From: Thermoleophilales bacterium
GTDB lineage: Bacteria; Actinomycetota; Thermoleophilia; Solirubrobacterales; 70-9
Reading direction: 5' to 3'
NCBI GenBank assembly: GCA_020636895.1
Contig: JACJWZ010000001.1
Location: 1,355,501-1,419,500 of the forward strand
Length of the DNA: 64,000 nt
The notes beneath the pieces are model-generated. The model did no database searches. It was not told where the DNA came from and saw nothing but the letters and a program-made list of their open reading frames with translations. Shown in pieces: positions 17,062-25,910 of the stretch; position 1 is the stretch's first letter; every line of letters starts with the position of its first letter. Position numbers and translations under genes: made by a program.

Positions 17062-17727
17062 TCACCCGGCCGGGATCAGACGCACCTCCCGGGCGAAGTT
17101 CTCGGCCTCGATCAGCTTCAGAGCCTCTGGGCGCGACAGCGCCAGGGTCGCGTTCCAGCTGTCACCTCCGGCGCTCGTCGCCTCCTCCGGGGTGGCGGGC
17201 TCGAGAGCGATCAGGCGCACATCGGCGGCGGCGACGCTGACCCGGGCTCGGCCGCCGGTGACAGGCTCGCCCGCGACGACGACGTCGACGCGGGTGCCGG
17301 GCGAACCGGCGACGCCCGCGAGCGCCCCGGCCCCGGTGACCGTTATCTCGACCGGGCTGAGATCGGATCCGAGCTGGGGTGAATCGGGCTCATCCCCCGC
17401 CCCGGGCGTGCGGAGCTGCGAGGCGAGCAGGTAGGAGCCGGCCGGGACCGGAGCGAACGGCTTCTTTCCGAAGGCCTCACCCGGATCGACGAGAGCATCC
17501 GGCGGGGCGAAGCGCACCGGGACCTCACGGAGCTCCAGCGAGCGCTCGAGCTCACGGCGGGTCAGCGCCCTGCCTGGCGAGAGGGGTTCGGCTACCACCA
17601 CCACGGTGCGCAGCTCGCCGAGTTGCTCATCGACGCTGTCCCGGTAGCCCGACGCGATACTGGCCGAGGCGATCGCGCAGAGGACGGCGAGGATCGTGAA
17701 TCCGATCGCCTTCGAGCGACGCGTCAC
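17062..17727 (-). CDS. cpaB: CpaB/RcpC-like SAF-domain pilus protein
   Basis: A 221-residue protein with an N-terminal membrane segment (residues 8-26) followed by a SAF domain (VVVAEPLSPGRALTRRELERSLELREVP, about 40-85) and a C-terminal beta-rich region, the layout of CpaB/RcpC Flp-pilus assembly proteins of the cell envelope. The GTG start overlaps the histidine kinase stop (GTGA). Its conserved position upstream of tadA supports the call despite the macro-domain gene in between. Confidence 0.8.
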   Translation of the reverse strand: MTRRSKAIGFTILAVLCAIASASIASGYRDSVDEQLGELRTVVVVAEPLSPGRALTRRELERSLELREVPVRFAPPDALVDPGEAFGKKPFAPVPAGSYLLASQLRTPGAGDEPDSPQLGSDLSPVEITVTGAGALAGVAGSPGTRVDVVVAGEPVTGGRARVSVAAADVRLIALEPATPEEATSAGGDSWNATLALSRPEALKLIEAENFAREVRLIPAG

Positions 17728-18419
17728 GGCGGTGTCGCGCCGGCGGGCGGGGCGGGCAGCGACAGCGCGGCGACGGTGCCGCCCGAAGGCACCCGCAGTG
17801 GCGGGATCAGGGTTCCACCGCCTGCGGAGGCGCTCTCCGCCGCGATCGCCAAGCCGTGGCCGCGGCGAGGGTCGGGAGCTCGGCGGTATGGGGATCGCAG
17901 CGAGGGCGGGGATGCTGATGCGTCGGCGCCACCCTCGTCGCGCACCTCGAAGCGAACGGCGCCGGACGACGGGAGCGCGCGAACGCTCACCGTGCCGCCG
18001 CCATGCTCGATCGCGTTGGCGACCAGGTTGTCGAGAGCGGCTCCGACCGCGGCGGGGTCGGCCTCCAGCTCCCGCCCTCCGACCGGCGCCGAGACGCTGA
18101 CCCCGGCGAAGCGCCAGCGATCCGCAAGCCCCTCGGCGAGGCTCGCGGCCGCAGTGCGGACCCGGGGCCGATCGAGAACCCGGCGGTTCACCGCGGCATC
18201 CAGCTCCTCGAGCGCGAAACGTGCCTGCTCCAGACACGCGACCGCGCAGACGAGATCGGGGTGCTCGTCGTCGATCGTCAGCGCGATCGACTGGAGCGGG
18301 CGGCGCAGCTCGTGCAGTGCGCGGTTGAGCCGCACGGCTCGCCTGAACCCGGCGATCAAGCGAGCCACCTCCACGGCGATAACGGCCGAACCGAGCAGGA
18401 TCAGGCCCCCCGCGATCAC
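17724..18419 (-). CDS. Minimal sensor-less histidine kinase
   Basis: A 231-residue HisKA/HATPase_c protein. After one membrane segment (residues 2-25) the H-box RALHELRRPLQSIAL follows almost at once (His36 the likely phospho-acceptor), then NLVANAIEHGGG (N-box) and GHGLAIAAESA (G-box). No sensing domain exists, so any signal must come from the membrane segment or a partner. The GTG at 18419 overlaps the response regulator stop. It presumably phosphorylates the receiver encoded just upstream and sits in one operon with cpaB. Confidence 0.85.
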   Translation of the reverse strand: MIAGGLILLGSAVIAVEVARLIAGFRRAVRLNRALHELRRPLQSIALTIDDEHPDLVCAVACLEQARFALEELDAAVNRRVLDRPRVRTAAASLAEGLADRWRFAGVSVSAPVGGRELEADPAAVGAALDNLVANAIEHGGGTVSVRALPSSGAVRFEVRDEGGADASASPPSLRSPYRRAPDPRRGHGLAIAAESASAGGGTLIPPLRVPSGGTVAALSLPAPPAGATPP

Positions 18420-19135
18420 TGCATTCCGCCTTCGACAAGCCGGTACCCCACACCCCAACAGTTGACGACGAACCGGCCGCCCGAGTCGAGCTTGCGCCGC
18501 AGACGGCTGGCATGCGAGTCCAGGGTACGCGTGCGGCTGCCGGCGCTGTACCCCCAGATCTCCCGAAGCAGCTCGTCCTTGGTGAAGACGCGCTGGGGCT
18601 CTCGCGCGAGGACGCGCAGCAGCTCGAACTCCTTGTTAGCCAGCACGACCGGCTGCCCCGCGACCTCGACGGTGCGCGTCGCGAGGTCGAGCTTGAGCTC
18701 CCCGATCCGGGCGGGACCCCGCCGGGATCCGTCGCGGCCGGCGAGGAGCAGGCGCAGCCTGGCGAGCAGCTCCGGGTAGAAGAACGGCTTGACGAGGTAG
18801 TCGTCGGCGCCCTCGGTGAGCCCGCGTACACGCTCTCCGTCCGCGCCGTGGCCGGAGACGACCATGATCGGTAGCGATGCATCGAACAGCGGCGCCGGGC
18901 CTTCGGCGGCGCGGATCTCGCGCAGGACGTCCAGCCCCGAGGCATCAGGAAGCGCGAGGTCGAGCAGCATCGCGTCGGGCGCGTCGTAGCGACAGAGGCG
19001 GAGCGCCTCCTCGGCGTCGGCCGCGGGCAGTGCCGTGAAGCGATCCTCGGTGAGGTTGCGACAGAGCTGCTCGCGGGTGACTTCATCGTCCTCGCAGACG
19101 ACGACGACGGCGATCCTGGGGACGGTGGGCAGCAT
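18416..19135 (-). CDS. OmpR/PhoB-family response regulator
   Basis: A 239-residue regulator with an N-terminal receiver (acidic pair EDD near 15-17, phospho-acceptor Asp59 in MLLDLALPDASG, Lys116 in DDYLVKPFFYPE) and a C-terminal winged helix (ANKEFELLRVLAREPQRVFTKDELLREIWGYSAGSRTRTLDSHASRLRRKL). The ATG lies 5 nt after the DUF192 stop and its end overlaps the kinase start, so DUF192-RR-HK-cpaB form one unit. It likely regulates the local Tad genes. Confidence 0.92.
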   Translation of the reverse strand: MLPTVPRIAVVVVCEDDEVTREQLCRNLTEDRFTALPAADAEEALRLCRYDAPDAMLLDLALPDASGLDVLREIRAAEGPAPLFDASLPIMVVSGHGADGERVRGLTEGADDYLVKPFFYPELLARLRLLLAGRDGSRRGPARIGELKLDLATRTVEVAGQPVVLANKEFELLRVLAREPQRVFTKDELLREIWGYSAGSRTRTLDSHASRLRRKLDSGGRFVVNCWGVGYRLVEGGMQ

Positions 19136-19140
19136 GCCCC

Positions 19141-19515
19141 TTACACCCCGCCGCCCGCCACGGCGCCCCCCGGAATGCGGTTGGACGCGCCGGGCACCTG
19201 CCCGTCCTCAGCGGCGGGGAGCTCCAACGTCGCGTGGGCGCGGCGCTCGCGGACGAGCCGGCAGGGGACGACGCGGGTGCGCCGGACCTCCCGGCCTCCG
19301 GCGTCGAGGAAGATCACATCGAGGGGGAAGCGCATGCCGAAGGTGTGAACGGAGCGGCAGCGCGGGATCAGCAGGCCCGGCCCCGCCCGGTCCCGGGAAA
19401 GCAGAGCCAGACCGAGCAGGCGGGAGCGGAAGCGCGTGGCGGCGGGCACCGCGAAACCGAGCGCCCAGACGGTCGGCAGCGATCTCAGGCGGCGGGGGAT
19501 CGGCGCTAGGGTCAT
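19141..19515 (-). CDS. DUF192 family protein
   Basis: A 124-residue protein with the DUF192 signature: SRLLGLALLSRD...GLLIPRCRSVHTFGMRFPLDVIFLDAGGREV, followed by basic and C-terminal low-complexity residues. It heads the operon that continues into the response regulator. DUF192 proteins often sit near Tad/type II secretion genes in actinobacteria; function unknown. Confidence 0.85.
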   Translation of the reverse strand: MTLAPIPRRLRSLPTVWALGFAVPAATRFRSRLLGLALLSRDRAGPGLLIPRCRSVHTFGMRFPLDVIFLDAGGREVRRTRVVPCRLVRERRAHATLELPAAEDGQVPGASNRIPGGAVAGGGV

Positions 19516-19700
19516 GCCCCTCCCACCCCGGCTCCCGCCGCCGCGCCCCCGCCTAGCCGTCGACGCCGCGCCGCGCTTTCCTCCCCGGGCCCGTTGGGTG
19601 CAAGCCTGCGTTCACGGAAGGGTTCTGCGGGTCCCCCACGACGGGGCTTCGGACAACATGGTCCGCCCGCCCACCGAACGGCCCGGGCGGGTCTCGTCCA

Positions 19701-20165
19701 ATGGAAAGAGCAACGCGCAGAGGCAACTACGAGTCGGGTTCCGACTACGTCCTCGAGTACGGGGAGCTGCGGTTCGCCTTCAACGAGAACGACTTCAGCC
19801 AGCGGGTTGAGCAGGCGGCGGTGAAGCTCGACTTCACCCACCCCGGCCTCGGCCCCGAGGAGCTCCAGGACCTCGTCGAGCTCGCCGTCAACGGCGAGAT
19901 CCGCGAGCCCGCCTCCGAGCTCGGCGAGCACGTCAACGAGAACTGGGGCGAGCTCGTGGACGGCTCCCAGCGCAGCCTCGTCCACTGGATCCGCCGCCTC
20001 GTCTTCCGCGGCGCCTGGCTCGACCAGCGGGTCAAGGAGGGCGAGCTGGACATCGTCTTCGACGACCGCACCAACACCTTCGGCTACGTGCAGCCGGATC
20101 GCGACTGCGAGCCGATCGAGCTCTCCCGCGAGCCCTCGTGGGGTGGGCTCGCCTACCGGCCCTAG
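19701..20165 (+). CDS. Conserved-looking hypothetical protein, acidic
   Basis: A 154-residue acidic, soluble protein (VLEYGELRFAFNENDFSQRVEQ...ELGEHVNENWGELVDGSQRSLVHWIRRLVFRGAWLDQRV). No signal peptide or membrane segment is visible, and I do not recognise the family. Codon use matches its neighbours and the ATG is isolated after a non-coding 185-nt spacer shared with the divergent DUF192 operon. Confidence 0.7.
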   Translation: MERATRRGNYESGSDYVLEYGELRFAFNENDFSQRVEQAAVKLDFTHPGLGPEELQDLVELAVNGEIREPASELGEHVNENWGELVDGSQRSLVHWIRRLVFRGAWLDQRVKEGELDIVFDDRTNTFGYVQPDRDCEPIELSREPSWGGLAYRP

Positions 20166-20207
20166 TCCTGGACCTTCGCCGACGCGCCTTCCGATGCGCG
20201 CCGCCGG

Positions 20208-20543
20208 CTACCGCGGCGGGGCGTCCGGAAGCGGCTTGACCGTCAGGATCAGGTTGTCGACCGCCACGACCTCGACCGCTTCCCCCTCCCGCGCCCCCTC
20301 CGGGCAGACGGCGTGCCAGAACTCGCCCATGATCCTGACGCGTCCCCGCGGCTCGCACGCCTCGACGACGTCGGCGCGCTGCCCGATCAGCCCCTCCGCC
20401 CCCGTCGTGACGCGGAACCGCTTCAGGTAGCGGACCCAGAGCACCGCCTCACCGGCCTCGAGCACGCCTCCGGCGACGAGCGCGAGGACGTTGAGCGGTG
20501 GGTCGAGGAGGATGAAGCCGACGAACCCGGCGACGAGCGCCAT
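20208..20543 (-). CDS. NfeD-like C-terminal domain membrane protein
   Basis: 111 residues: one or two N-terminal membrane segments (residues 3-40) followed by an NfeD C-terminal OB-fold (GLIGQRADVVEACEPRGRVRIMGEFWHAVCPEGAREGEAVEVVAVDNLILTVKPLP). Members lacking the protease part usually work with a stomatin-like partner in membrane microdomains; no stomatin gene is in view. It lies directly downstream of the Rho-like gene on the same strand (10-nt gap). Confidence 0.8.
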   Translation of the reverse strand: MALVAGFVGFILLDPPLNVLALVAGGVLEAGEAVLWVRYLKRFRVTTGAEGLIGQRADVVEACEPRGRVRIMGEFWHAVCPEGAREGEAVEVVAVDNLILTVKPLPDAPPR

Positions 20544-20553
20544 GGCGGTCCGT

Positions 20554-21969
20554 TCAGCTCAGCGAGGCGAGCAGCGCCGCGTTGTCGGCTGAGTCGATGA
20601 TCCGCTCTCGCAGCCGGGCCGCGGCCTCGGCCGCCGAGAGCCCGTCGAGTTGGGCTCGCAGGGCGCGCACCGCGGCAAGCTCGGCCTCCTCGCGGATGTG
20701 CTCCTCGCCCGCGACCCGCGCCGCGCCGGCGTCGATCGCCGGGTAGACGCCGGCGGCGGCAAGCGCGCGGTCGAGGACGATCCGTGAGCTCTCGGTCGTG
20801 TCGAGCGCCCGCAGTACGTCGCCCTCGTCCTCGCCCTCGTCGATCGTCGTCGCGACGACGGTGAGCGAACCCATGCCCTCCTCCTCGGTCTCGCGCCCGG
20901 CACCGAAGATCGGCTTGACGCGATCGGGGTCGTCGGCGGCGACGGCGATCCGCGACAGCGAATCGACGAGCAGGACCACGTCGGCACCGCGCTCGGCACG
21001 GCGCGAGGCGCGGCCGAAGGCGAGCTCGACGAGGCGCAGCTGCTCGCCCGAGCGCATCTCGGCGGTGGCGATGGCGAGCGCGTCCTCGGGGACCCGCTCC
21101 GACCACTCGGCCACCTCCTCGGGGCGCTCGTCGATCAGCAGCACGACCAGTTCGAGATCCTCGACGGCAGCGAGCGAAGCGGCGAGCGCGCGCAGCAGCG
21201 TCGTGCGCCCGGCTCCCGCCGCCGCCTCGACGAGCACGCGCTGCCCGCGAGCGAGCGGGTTCAGCAGGTCGATCGAGCGGACCAGGACCGCCTCGTCCTC
21301 GCTCGCGCCCTCGGCGGGCTCGAGCGCGATGCGGCGGTTCGGGTGCACGGGGGTCGCGTCGGCGAGCCGCTTCGCTTCGGCGCCGGGCTCGACGCCGTTG
21401 ATCGTGTCGACGTGGATCAGCGCCGGGTACCGCTCGCCGCGCCGCGGCTTGCGCGCCGGGCCGGACACCTCGTCGCCGCGGCGCATCTCGCAGCGCCGGA
21501 TCTGCGACGGGGAGACGTAGACGTCGTCCTCATCGGAGCCGAGGCCCGACACCCGGATGAAGCCGTGACCGCGCGGGGTGATGTCGAGGATGCCGGTGAC
21601 GGGCTCACCCGCATCCTGCTCCTCCTCCTCGTCCTCGACGTCCTCGCCTTCATCGGTCTCGCGCTCGGAGGTGCGGCGGCCGCGACCACCCCTACCTCCG
21701 CGTCGACCGCGGCGGTTGCCCGAGCCCCCGGATCCGGATCCGGATCCGTTGGCGCCCGAACCACCGGCGTCGGTCCCGTCTCCGGCGCCGTCGCCCTCCT
21801 CCGGCTCCGCCTCGGCGGGCTCACGTTCGGGGGCGGTCGCGTCGGGGTCGCGCTCGAGGATGGCGGCGGTGAGCTCGTCGCGGGAGAGCATGCGGAAGCG
21901 CTCCACACCGAGCTCCGCGGCGAGCGCGTGCAGGTCAGCGAGGTGCGCGTTTTCAAGTTGTGCTGGCAT
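20554..21969 (-). CDS. rho: Rho-like RNA helicase/translocase with altered ATP site
   Basis: A 471-residue Rho-family protein. It has the N-terminal helical Rho_N part (residues 5-42), a Gly/Arg/acidic disordered insert (45-120), an OB-fold RNA-binding domain (ILDITPRGHGFIRVSG... DVYVSPSQIRR), and a RecA-type core with PVHPNRRIALEP, VLLIDERPEEVAEW and DSLSRIAVAA. The Walker A loop reads AAGAGRTT: the catalytic lysine of canonical Rho (AGKT) is arginine (Arg255). The Q-loop segment between DSLSR and the GAGR motif is shortened. It could be a divergent working Rho or a paralogue with altered ATPase; a canonical copy may exist elsewhere. ATG at 21969 fits the family N-terminus. Confidence 0.85.
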   Translation of the reverse strand: MPAQLENAHLADLHALAAELGVERFRMLSRDELTAAILERDPDATAPEREPAEAEPEEGDGAGDGTDAGGSGANGSGSGSGGSGNRRGRRGGRGGRGRRTSERETDEGEDVEDEEEEQDAGEPVTGILDITPRGHGFIRVSGLGSDEDDVYVSPSQIRRCEMRRGDEVSGPARKPRRGERYPALIHVDTINGVEPGAEAKRLADATPVHPNRRIALEPAEGASEDEAVLVRSIDLLNPLARGQRVLVEAAAGAGRTTLLRALAASLAAVEDLELVVLLIDERPEEVAEWSERVPEDALAIATAEMRSGEQLRLVELAFGRASRRAERGADVVLLVDSLSRIAVAADDPDRVKPIFGAGRETEEEGMGSLTVVATTIDEGEDEGDVLRALDTTESSRIVLDRALAAAGVYPAIDAGAARVAGEEHIREEAELAAVRALRAQLDGLSAAEAAARLRERIIDSADNAALLASLS

Positions 21970-22163
21970 GAGGCGGGAAGGATATCGGCGCCCCGGCATC
22001 GCGCCCGCACGCCGGAATGCCGCCGAACGTCGATTTCCACCCCACACGGTCCCGCGCGGTCGACGTTCGGCGAAGTCGAGACCGGCGGGCGACGTCTTTC
22101 TGGCCGGGGCCTGCGGGCTACGTTCCGCGTGGACGCGGGACCCGCGGGCGATGCTCGGCGCGT

Positions 22164-23888
22164 TCAGGCGGTCGCGGCCGGGTCGGCGCCCTCGGCCCGC
22201 AGTTGCGCCGGCCACGCCTCGGCGGCCTCGCGGATCCGTTCCTCGCTCCAGCCCAGCTCGCCGCCGAGCACCGCCGCCACTGGCGCGACGGCCTCCGCGG
22301 TCCGCAGTTGGGGGGCCGCGAGGATGCCGAGCCGGGTGCGGCGCAGCAGCACGTCGGGGAGCGAGCGGGCCTGCTCGAACCGGGCCGCGATCGCCACCTC
22401 GGCCAGAAGGTCGGGGCTGCCCTCGACGATCGGCGCCGCCAGCTCAGGGCGCTCGGCGGCGGCGGCCAGCACCAGACGGGCCGCGTGCCCGTAGCGGAAG
22501 GCGAGCTGCTCGGCGTAGCCCTCGGGAAGCGCCGAGACGTCGATGCCCTCGGGCGGCGCGAGATCCTCCTCCCGGGCGGCCATCCCGAGTGGCACCTCGG
22601 TCGTCCGGCAGGGCTGCTCGCTGCCGTCGCGCATCGCCACCCGGTCGACGACGCTCTTCGCCATGCGCCGCCACGTCGTCAGCTTGCCGCCGGTGATCGT
22701 CAGCAGGCCCGAGGAGGTCTCGTAGAGCTCAGCCTTGCGCGAGATGTCGACCGACTTCTTCGGATCGCCGGTCGAGATCAGCGGCCGAACGCCCGCGAAG
22801 GCCCCGGTCAGATCGCCGCGCCCGAGCTCGGTCCCGAAGTAGGAGTTGACCGCGTCGAGGAGGTATGTGACGTCGTCGTCGCCGGGGCGCACGTGGTCGA
22901 TGTCGCCGTCGTAGTCGTTGTCGGTGGTGCCGACGAGCACGCGCCCGTACCAGGGCAGGACGAAGATCGTGCGGCCGCTTCCGGCGGGAACGATGCAGGC
23001 AGCGTGATCGAGCGGCAAGAGCTCCAGCGGCAGCGTCAGGTGGGTGCCGCGGCTCGGGGCGATGCGCGGAATCTCGGCCTCGTCGAGGATCTCGTCGGGG
23101 CGGATCCGATCCGCCCACACCCCCGTTGCGTTGATGACGTTGTCGGCCTCGATCTCGACCGTCGCGCCGGTCTCCCCGCAGCGGCAGACGACGCCGTCGG
23201 CCTTGCCGTTGCGCTCCAGCAGCGACGTCACCTCGAGCCGGTTCGCCATCACCGCTCCGTAGCGCTCGGCCTCACCCAGGATCGTCAGGACGAGACGGAC
23301 GTCGTCGGTCTGGCAGTCGTAGAAGAGATAGGCCGACTTCGGCTCGCGTGGTGCGAGCGCCGGGATCAGCTCGACGACCTCCTCCCCGGGAATCGTGCGA
23401 TGACGGTCCGGGGACCACGACTCGGGCGCTACCTCGCCGCCCGTGAGATCCGCGGCCCGCTCGCGCTCGCGCCTGCCGCTCCCCCGCTGCCTGCGGCCCT
23501 GCCCGACCCGCGTCGTCGCCATCACGTCGTAGGCGTTGAGGCCGAGCCCGACCTTGACGTCGCGACGGTCGTCGCCGAGTTGCGGGACCAGGTACGGCGT
23601 CGGGTAGACCAGATGCGGCGCGAGCTGGACCATCAGCTGGCGCTCGAGCAGCGCCTCACGGACGAGCCCGAGATCGAAGTTCTGCAAGTAGCGGAGCCCG
23701 CCGTGGACCATCTTCGACGAGCGGCTGGACGTCCCGATCGCCCAATCGTCGCGCTCGACGATCGCCGTCGAGTAGCCGCGCGATGCGGCGTCGAGCGCGA
23801 CCCCGGCGCCGGTCACCCCGCCGCCGATCACGACGATGTCGAACCGCTCACCGCCGAGGGCAGCGAGGGCGGACTCCCGGGTGATCAC
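22164..23888 (-). CDS. glpD: GlpD, glycerol-3-phosphate dehydrogenase (FAD)
   Basis: A 574-residue FAD enzyme of the membrane that oxidises sn-glycerol-3-phosphate to DHAP and feeds electrons to quinone. It shows the dinucleotide motif FDIVVIGGGVTGAGVALDAASRG (residues 15-37), SSRSSKMVHGGLRYLQNFDLGLVREAL, the GTTDNDYDGD segment, and a C-terminal DAO_C domain. An Arg/Gly/Glu-rich stretch (roughly residues 125-155) inserts between VMATTRVG and WSPDRHRT. The GTG start follows the ECF S gene by 15 nt, so it may be read from the cobalamin operon. Confidence 0.95.
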   Translation of the reverse strand: MITRESALAALGGERFDIVVIGGGVTGAGVALDAASRGYSTAIVERDDWAIGTSSRSSKMVHGGLRYLQNFDLGLVREALLERQLMVQLAPHLVYPTPYLVPQLGDDRRDVKVGLGLNAYDVMATTRVGQGRRQRGSGRRERERAADLTGGEVAPESWSPDRHRTIPGEEVVELIPALAPREPKSAYLFYDCQTDDVRLVLTILGEAERYGAVMANRLEVTSLLERNGKADGVVCRCGETGATVEIEADNVINATGVWADRIRPDEILDEAEIPRIAPSRGTHLTLPLELLPLDHAACIVPAGSGRTIFVLPWYGRVLVGTTDNDYDGDIDHVRPGDDDVTYLLDAVNSYFGTELGRGDLTGAFAGVRPLISTGDPKKSVDISRKAELYETSSGLLTITGGKLTTWRRMAKSVVDRVAMRDGSEQPCRTTEVPLGMAAREEDLAPPEGIDVSALPEGYAEQLAFRYGHAARLVLAAAAERPELAAPIVEGSPDLLAEVAIAARFEQARSLPDVLLRRTRLGILAAPQLRTAEAVAPVAAVLGGELGWSEERIREAAEAWPAQLRAEGADPAATA

Positions 23889-23903
23889 CGCTCGCGTACC
23901 GCC

Positions 23904-25910
23904 CTAGAGCTGGCGGCGCCGGTAGTGGATGAACCCGGCCCCGAGGCCGGCCGCCAGCAGTCCGATCCCGGCGAGGAAGACCATGGTCCCGGGCAGCGGG
24001 GAATCCTGCGACGGGAGCTCGGGCAGCGGGGTGGCGGCGCTCTGGGCGAAGGTGTCAATCGCGCCGCCTTCATCGTCGGGAGTGCCGGGGTCGGCCGGCG
24101 GCTCGGCCCCCGGCGTGCCGCCGGGCACCCCGAGACCGGGGTTGCCGGAGTTGCCCTTGCCACCGGGGTTGGCGCCGTTCGAGCCGGTGGTCCCCCCGAT
24201 ATCACCGAGGCCGCCGAGGTCGAGACCGTTGCCGGGCAGGCTCGGGCTCGGTGAGGTCGGATAGCTCGGGGCCGGGCTGCTCGGAGGTGGCGTCGAGGTG
24301 CCACCGGTCGAGTCGTTTTCGGCTCCGTTGTCGTTGTCAGCCCCGTTGTCGTTGTCGTCGGGCTCCTCGCGAGGAACCGCCGCAAGCGGGAAGGGAGCCT
24401 TCATCACCGCCATCAGCGCCTGCGATGTGACCCAGACCGGCGTCTGGTCGCTGCTGCCGGAGTACGCGTAGTAGCCGGCGGACGACTGCCTGGAGGCGAG
24501 GAAGTCGGCCCCGCTGTTGCCGTTGTTGCGGATCGAGCCGGAGGCGATCCCGGCGGCGGTGAGGCCCTGGACCGCCCAGGCCGTGGACTGGGAGTTGGAG
24601 GTGCCGCCCTCCGTCAGCGACCAGCCCCCATCCTTGTGCTGGCTGCGCTCGAGCCACTTGGCGCCGTCCTGGATCGGGCCGTGCTTGCCGGGGGCCACCT
24701 TGAGCGCCTGCATCGCGGCGGCAGTGGAGTCGGGTTCGCTGTCGGCGTCCGGGACCGACGCCCAGCCGCCGTTGCGGTTCTGCACGGAGCGAAGCCAGCT
24801 CGCCGGCTTGCCGACGTTGTCGCCCTTCACGCCGGCGGCGCGCTGGGCGAGGATCGCGAACGCGGTCAGGTTGACCTGCCGCTGGAAGGAGCCGTCGTCC
24901 TTCTGCTTGCTGCGAAGCTCGGCGACGAGGTCACGTCCCTGGAAGGCGCGCGAGTCGAGTCCGGACGCCTCGAGGCCGAGGATCGTCAGCTCGAGGTCGC
25001 CGACGGAGGTGATGTCGTCGGCGTTCTTGCGCAGGTACCGAACCGGTGAGTTGCCGCGCTTCTCAACGTCACGGGGGTTGACGCCGGCCGAGGCCAGGCC
25101 GACCATCGCCCAACCGGTCATGTCGGTGGAGGAGTCGACGTCGGGACCCGTCCCGAACCCGCCGTCACCGTTCTGCGCCTTGACCAGCCAGGCGCGGGCA
25201 CTCGAGCGACCCTCGGCTGCATCGCCGCGATGCGGAGACAGGAGCGGCACCAGCAGGAAGGCGACGAGGGCGAAGGTCGCCGTCGAGCGGCCGAGCGGGG
25301 AATCGCTCCAGCGGTACGTGAAACGGTCGCGATAGCGATCGAGCATGCGTACGAGGGCTGGTCCCGCGGCGAGCATCAGAACGAAGTTACCGGCCGCGTG
25401 CGCGATGTTGAAGGGCAGACCGCGGGCGCTGAGCGCCAGATACCGGTCCAGCGACTGCTCCCCGCCGAACTCGATCATCACCGAGAGATCGAGAAGGGCG
25501 CCGTATGCGATGCCCGCGACCGCACCCGCGCAGGCCAAGCCGAGCCTGCTCACCCGCCGGCCGCTGGCCCGCGCGAGCACGGCGCCGGCGATCCCGACCA
25601 TCCCCCAGCCGGCCATCTGCCACGGTGTCCAGGGCCCCTGCCCGAGCCAGAAGTTGGAGACGAGCCCCGAGAGCGCGCCCACCGCGAAGCCGGGCGCGCC
25701 ACCGAGGGCGTAGCCGGCGAGGAGGGCGACGTCGGTGGTCGCCACGACGTTCGGGACCGGCGCCAGCGCGAGCCGGCCGGCGACCCCCAGTGCCGCCATC
25801 GCGGCCACCGCGGCGACGAGCCGCGCGGGCGGCCGCGAGCGCTCGAACCAGAGGAAGCCGCCGAGCAGGGCAAGGCCGAGGATCGTGAACGAGGCCGCCT
25901 GCCAGCTCAC
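23904..25910 (-). CDS. ECF S component fused to alpha/alpha-barrel (squalene cyclase-like) domain
   Basis: A 668-residue fusion. Residues 1-220 hold about six membrane helices of an ECF-type substrate-binding (S) component (GGAPGFAVGALSGLVSNFWLGQGPW is typical). Residues 235-500 form prenyltransferase/squalene-cyclase-type repeats with QW-like motifs (KAQNGDGGFG, QKDDGSF, VQNRNGGWA, QHKDGGWS), predicted extracytoplasmic. A Pro/Ser/Gly/Asp-rich linker and a C-terminal membrane segment with an RRR stop-transfer end it. The alpha/alpha-barrel with neighbouring DUF4430 proteins and a cobalamin riboswitch upstream matches the two-domain design of eukaryotic transcobalamin/intrinsic factor, so cobalamin or corrinoid capture is inferred. 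GTG start overlaps the EcfA stop. Confidence 0.85.
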   Translation of the reverse strand: MSWQAASFTILGLALLGGFLWFERSRPPARLVAAVAAMAALGVAGRLALAPVPNVVATTDVALLAGYALGGAPGFAVGALSGLVSNFWLGQGPWTPWQMAGWGMVGIAGAVLARASGRRVSRLGLACAGAVAGIAYGALLDLSVMIEFGGEQSLDRYLALSARGLPFNIAHAAGNFVLMLAAGPALVRMLDRYRDRFTYRWSDSPLGRSTATFALVAFLLVPLLSPHRGDAAEGRSSARAWLVKAQNGDGGFGTGPDVDSSTDMTGWAMVGLASAGVNPRDVEKRGNSPVRYLRKNADDITSVGDLELTILGLEASGLDSRAFQGRDLVAELRSKQKDDGSFQRQVNLTAFAILAQRAAGVKGDNVGKPASWLRSVQNRNGGWASVPDADSEPDSTAAAMQALKVAPGKHGPIQDGAKWLERSQHKDGGWSLTEGGTSNSQSTAWAVQGLTAAGIASGSIRNNGNSGADFLASRQSSAGYYAYSGSSDQTPVWVTSQALMAVMKAPFPLAAVPREEPDDNDNGADNDNGAENDSTGGTSTPPPSSPAPSYPTSPSPSLPGNGLDLGGLGDIGGTTGSNGANPGGKGNSGNPGLGVPGGTPGAEPPADPGTPDDEGGAIDTFAQSAATPLPELPSQDSPLPGTMVFLAGIGLLAAGLGAGFIHYRRRQL

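Noticed and set aside
23944..24040. Sortase (LPxTG) anchor at the end of the S-component fusion
   Set aside because: LPGTM is close but not LPxTG, and the protein already has several membrane helices.
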